A program made the position numbers and the translations under genes. The notes beneath the pieces were generated by a model. It saw only the letters and a program-made list of their open reading frames with translations, ran no database searches and was not told the DNA's origin. From assembly GCA_017446265.1 (NCBI GenBank), contig JAFSRD010000012.1, positions 1-64,000 on the forward strand: a DNA stretch of 64,000 nt, written 5' to 3'. The stretch is from Treponema sp. (GTDB lineage: Bacteria; Spirochaetota; Spirochaetia; Treponematales; Treponemataceae). Below, piece after piece: positions 61,039 through 64,000 of the stretch; within the stretch, counting starts at the first letter, position 1, and each line of letters starts with the position of its first letter.

Positions 61039-61308
61039 GTGTCAATAGGGCAAGTTGTCAATTTAATTCAAAACGGCGTGTTTGAGATATTCATACTTGC
61101 AACGCCTGTACTCGGCATTGCGTTGCTTGTCGGCTTGCTTGTTGCAATTTTTCAGGCAACAACGTCTATTCAAGAGCAGACGCTCACATTCTTGCCGAAG
61201 ATTCTTTCAATGCTCGCAGTGCTTGCATTGCTTGGCGGCTGGATGCTTTCTCATCTACGCAACTACACTATTACGCTCTTCAACATGATTCCTTCTTTTG
61301 CGCAGTAA
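61039..61308 (+). CDS. fliQ: Flagellar export gate protein FliQ
   Basis: An 89-residue protein with two membrane helices: GVFEIFILATPVLGIALLVGLLVAIFQATTSIQEQTLTFLPKIL and MLAVLALLGGWMLSHLRNYTITLF. QATTSIQEQTLTFLPKI is the family hallmark. The start is GTG at 61039, with GGGAGG 5 nt upstream. It belongs to the FliPQR gate. The upstream insertion could attenuate its expression relative to fliP. Confidence -1.
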   Translation: MSIGQVVNLIQNGVFEIFILATPVLGIALLVGLLVAIFQATTSIQEQTLTFLPKILSMLAVLALLGGWMLSHLRNYTITLFNMIPSFAQ

Positions 61309-61326
61309 CGCGTGAGAGGGCAGTTT

Positions 61327-62124
61327 ATGATAGATAGCGTTGTAGCGCGAGCTCCAATTTTTTTCCTCATTGCAGTGCGGTGTTTTGCCGTGCTTATGAC
61401 GCTGCCGCTTTTTTCAATGCGCACTGTGCCGCGTACAGCAAAGGTTGCGCTCGCAGGCTACATGACGTATATTGTGCTGCCACATGCAGATTTTTCTGCG
61501 TATGCTTCCTACATCGCTCCATCGGGGCTGTTTGATTTAACATATGTGTTTTTAGCAATCGGAGAGGCGATGATAGGCGTTGTCATTGGTTTTTTTGTGA
61601 CGATTATTTTTTCTGTGTTCAGCACGGCGGGGCAGTTTTTTGCATTTCAGATGGGATTGAGCGCGTCTGAAGTATATGATACGCTTTCGCAGGTAGAAAA
61701 TCCGCTCATGGGGCAGTACCTCAACCTTGTGGCGATGTTGCTTTTTTTGCAGAGCAAGTGGTTTCAAAAATTATTTTTGCAGGGGCTTGCCGCAAGCTTT
61801 ACAACGATGAACGTCTTTTCGCTGCTCAATGCACAAGAGCGCATAGCACGTTTTTTTGTCGGCAGCCTTTCGCACCTTTTTGCAGACGCGCTCATCATTG
61901 CGCTTCCTATTGGCGGCACGCTGTTGCTCGTAAGTGTTTCCATGGGCATTCTTGCACGCGCCGCTCCACAGATGAATTTGCTTTCAGAAGGATTTGCGCT
62001 CATGCTGCTTGCAGCTTTTTTTGTCTTAACGGCATTGATGCCGCCGCTCTGCGATTTTTTTGAACGCTCGTTTAATTCAGGCATTGCAAGTTTGATTGCG
62101 ATACTTTCAGGAGGCGGAACGTAA
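61327..62124 (+). CDS. fliR: Flagellar export gate protein FliR
   Basis: A 265-residue membrane protein with about six helices: FFLIAVRCFAVLMTLPLFSM, VALAGYMTYIVLP, YVFLAIGEAMIGVVIGFFVTIIFSVFSTAGQFFAFQMGLS, ENPLMGQYLNLVAMLLFL, and ALIIALPIGGTLLLVSVSMGILARAAPQMNLLSEGFALMLL. GQFFAFQMGLS and APQMNLLSEGF are FliR-typical. The ATG at 61327 is 6 nt after GAGAGGG. The stop overlaps the flhB ATG (TAATG). Confidence -1.
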   Translation: MIDSVVARAPIFFLIAVRCFAVLMTLPLFSMRTVPRTAKVALAGYMTYIVLPHADFSAYASYIAPSGLFDLTYVFLAIGEAMIGVVIGFFVTIIFSVFSTAGQFFAFQMGLSASEVYDTLSQVENPLMGQYLNLVAMLLFLQSKWFQKLFLQGLAASFTTMNVFSLLNAQERIARFFVGSLSHLFADALIIALPIGGTLLLVSVSMGILARAAPQMNLLSEGFALMLLAAFFVLTALMPPLCDFFERSFNSGIASLIAILSGGGT

Positions 62125-63305
62125 TGTGCTTGTCTGTTTTCTCCAGAAAAAGCAGATTGGCTTTTGCTTCAAAAAATGTGCCAGCATTTTCATGCGGCGC
62201 ATCGTTTATGCATATTGACTTGCAGTGGTTTGCAGCAGAAGACGAAGGGCGCACGGAAGAGCCGTCTGAATTCAAACTTGAAAAAGCGCGGCGCGAAGAG
62301 GGAAAGGTTGCTAAAAGTCAGGAGCTCAATGGCGCGCTTGTCCTGCTGCTTGCAGTTGTCATGCTCATTTTATTAGGGCCGTCCATGCTCCGTGTGTGCG
62401 CGGAAGTTTTGCGCTTTTATTTTTCGCGTTGCACCAATCCAGAAATAACTGACCCGAATTTTGCACGCGCTTTTTATTATTTTTTTTTACGTTTGGTGCT
62501 TCCTGTCAGTTTTATTGCAGTTGTAGGCGGCATTGCGGGCAACCTTATTCAAAACAGAGGATTCTTGTTTACGACAAAACCGCTCCAACCCAATTTTAAA
62601 AAAGTAGTTCCTAACTTTGTTGAGTATTTTAGAAATACGCTTTTTTCACTGCGTGGCGTTTTTAATATTATCAAGTCGATTGGCAAAGTTGCAGTAATTG
62701 CTGTCATTGCATATTTTTTTATCAGGCGCGATGTTCCCATACTGCTCATGGAAATCCAAAACGGAAACATAGGCATGGCAATCGGCTACATTGCACGCAT
62801 GGCTGCGCAACTGCTGATTATGGCGGCAATTGTTTTTCTTCTTATTGCAATTCCCGATTACTTTGTGCAGCGTTATCACTTTATGGAAGAGATGCGGATG
62901 ACAAAACAGGAAGTAAAGGAGGAGTATAAAGAGCTTGAGGGCGACCCAGAAATAAAAAACCATTTGCAGCAAGCGCAGCGCAGGCTCTTGCAGGCAAATA
63001 TGCCACGTGCAGTGCGCGAGGCTGACGTTGTCATTACAAATCCTACCCATTTTGCTGTCGCGCTCAAATACGATGCTGCGGTAACTGATGTCGCGCCGCA
63101 AGTGACTGCAAAGGGAGAAGATGAAGTTGCATTTGCAATGCGCAGGATTGCGACAGAAAATGATGTGCCTATTGTCGAGAACAGACCGCTTGCGCGCGCA
63201 CTCTATGCAAACCTCCACGTTGGTGATATAATACCAGAAGAATATGTACGGGCCATAGCCACAATATATTCTCATATTAATTATAAACTCAAAAAAGAAC
63301 TGTAA
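62124..63305 (+). CDS. flhB: Flagellar export switch protein FlhB
   Basis: A 393-residue FlhB. DLQWFAAEDEGRTEEPSEFKLEKARREEGKVAKSQE is the conserved N-terminus, followed by four membrane helices (about 70-250) and a cytoplasmic domain with the autocleavage site NPTH in VVITNPTHFAVALKYD and ENRPLARALYANLHVGDIIPEEY. It switches export from hook to filament substrates together with FliK. The ATG at 62124 has AGGAGG 9 nt upstream, so about 28 extra N-terminal residues precede the family's usual start; an ATG at 62208 is an alternative. Confidence -1.
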   Translation: MCLSVFSRKSRLAFASKNVPAFSCGASFMHIDLQWFAAEDEGRTEEPSEFKLEKARREEGKVAKSQELNGALVLLLAVVMLILLGPSMLRVCAEVLRFYFSRCTNPEITDPNFARAFYYFFLRLVLPVSFIAVVGGIAGNLIQNRGFLFTTKPLQPNFKKVVPNFVEYFRNTLFSLRGVFNIIKSIGKVAVIAVIAYFFIRRDVPILLMEIQNGNIGMAIGYIARMAAQLLIMAAIVFLLIAIPDYFVQRYHFMEEMRMTKQEVKEEYKELEGDPEIKNHLQQAQRRLLQANMPRAVREADVVITNPTHFAVALKYDAAVTDVAPQVTAKGEDEVAFAMRRIATENDVPIVENRPLARALYANLHVGDIIPEEYVRAIATIYSHINYKLKKEL

Positions 63306-63320
63306 GCCGGGTGGGAATTA

Positions 63321-64000
63321 ATGGCAGAAGAGACAAGACGGGTTAATAATGCAGCCGTTCTTAATTTTTTAGAGCGCAATGTTATCGGCGTTGCTGTCGT
63401 CATCGTTGCGCTGTTTCTCGTCATACCCATGCCAAAAGCGCTCATCGACATTACGATGGCGCTCAACATTGCGTTTTCAATAATCATACTGCTTACTGTC
63501 ATGTATACGCCGCGTGCAACAAACTTTACGTCGTTTCCGCGCATCCTTTTGTTTGCGACATTGTTTGGGCTTGGCATAAACATTTCTTCAACTCGTCTTA
63601 TCCTTGCGAATCCAGTAAATCCGCGCGGACTTTCGCAGAGTCAAAGCGCAATGGTGCAGGCGTTTGCAAATATTGTCACTGGCGGCGGCAGAGATGCGAC
63701 TCCTGTAGTCATAGGGTTTGTCATATTTATCATACTGATTGTTGTGCAAGTTGTCGTCATTACAAAAGGTGCAACGCGCGTTTCAGAAGTTGCCGCGCGT
63801 TTTTCACTTGATTCAATGAACACAAAGATGTTCGACATTGACAGCCAACTCAACAGCGGCGCAATCACAGAAGAAGAAGCACGTCTGCAAAAAGCTGCCG
63901 TGCGCCGTGAAAGCGATTTTTATTCGACGATGGACGGTGCATCAAAATTTGTTTCCGGCAATGTAAAAGCAGGCATCTTTATCACTGTCGTCAATTTGCT
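63321..64000 (+). CDS. flhA: Flagellar export gate protein FlhA, N-terminal part (cut by window end)
   Basis: An open frame from ATG 63321 to the window edge, about 226 codons without a stop. It reads MAEETRRVNNAAVL..., then membrane helices GVAVVIVALFLVIPMPKALIDITMALNIAFSIIILL, FPRILLFATLFGLGINISSTRLIL, VIGFVIFIILIVVQVVVITKGATRVSEVAARFSLDSMNTKMFDIDSQLNSGAI, the FlhA FHIPEP-region signature, and the start of the next helix. FlhA couples the proton motive force to export. GGGTGGGA precedes the ATG. Confidence -1.
   Translation, partial: MAEETRRVNNAAVLNFLERNVIGVAVVIVALFLVIPMPKALIDITMALNIAFSIIILLTVMYTPRATNFTSFPRILLFATLFGLGINISSTRLILANPVNPRGLSQSQSAMVQAFANIVTGGGRDATPVVIGFVIFIILIVVQVVVITKGATRVSEVAARFSLDSMNTKMFDIDSQLNSGAITEEEARLQKAAVRRESDFYSTMDGASKFVSGNVKAGIFITVVNL

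Noticed and set aside
60902-61048. 48-codon frame through the fliP-fliQ insertion
   Set aside because: The nearest RBS is 22 nt upstream, and the codons follow the inverted repeats; structure explains the open frame better than coding.
1-64000. tRNA, rRNA, tmRNA, CRISPR or prophage features
   Set aside because: Intergenic regions were read on both strands; none shows cloverleaf arms, regularly spaced repeats, or phage genes.

Overview
This is chromosomal DNA of a spirochete, almost certainly a Treponema. The evidence is the spirochete-type flagellar gene order (flbB, fliK, flgD, flgE, then flbD, motA, motB, fliL, fliM, fliY, fliO, fliP, fliQ, fliR, flhB, flhA), a FlgE with Lys165 and Cys178 at the positions known to form the treponemal lysinoalanine cross-link, an OmpR-type system beside the motility genes, a eukaryote-like hexokinase, and many lipoprotein and outer-membrane-type exported proteins. 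G+C is moderate and even. I see no rRNA, tRNA, CRISPR array, prophage or transposase.

Layout. 0-6 kb: an exported SPOR-domain protein with nested internal repeats, then a heterodimeric ABC exporter under a TetR regulator whose probable operator recurs four times. 6-15 kb: CPBP protease, ilvE, a RibF-like protein, rpsO, pnp, dut, the LptF/LptG permease pair and tgt. 15-24 kb: HEAT-repeat protein, DEAH helicase, CapA-like lipoprotein, pta, rpmE and an RlmK-like methyltransferase. 24.4-25.3 kb: an intergenic region with several strong hairpins and the second copy of a structured repeat also found near 3.4 kb. 25-33 kb: DEAD-box helicase, ABC-F ATPase, lipoproteins, PcrA/UvrD helicase and hexokinase. 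33-36.8 kb: first half of the flagellar operon, closed by a terminator. 37-54.7 kb: about 18 kb of unrelated housekeeping, envelope and signalling genes. 54.9-64 kb: second half of the flagellar operon with its own promoter, running off the window inside flhA.

Working together. The flagellar genes supply hook-length control, hook cap and hook, stator (MotA/MotB), FliL, the C-ring switch (FliM/FliY) and the export gate (FliO/P/Q/R, FlhB, FlhA). LptF/LptG, two SPase I proteins, the OmpW-like barrel and several lipoproteins serve the envelope. RNA functions are dense: two RNA helicases, PNPase, SmpB, MiaA, Tgt, two rRNA methyltransferases, S15, L31 and HisS.

What stands out. (1) A hairpin-rich insertion of about 150 bp, bounded by a 16-bp direct repeat that duplicates the fliQ ribosome-binding site, lies between fliP and fliQ. 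(2) At least twelve genes have a -10 box ending only 6-9 nt before the start codon and no Shine-Dalgarno sequence, which predicts widespread leaderless mRNAs. (3) The flagellar operon is split between flgE and flbD. (4) Pta carries a histone H1-like Lys/Ala-rich tail of nearly 90 residues, and IlvE a shorter one. (5) A two-copy repeat keeps its hairpins through paired base changes. All functional calls rest on sequence reading alone; no database search was run.
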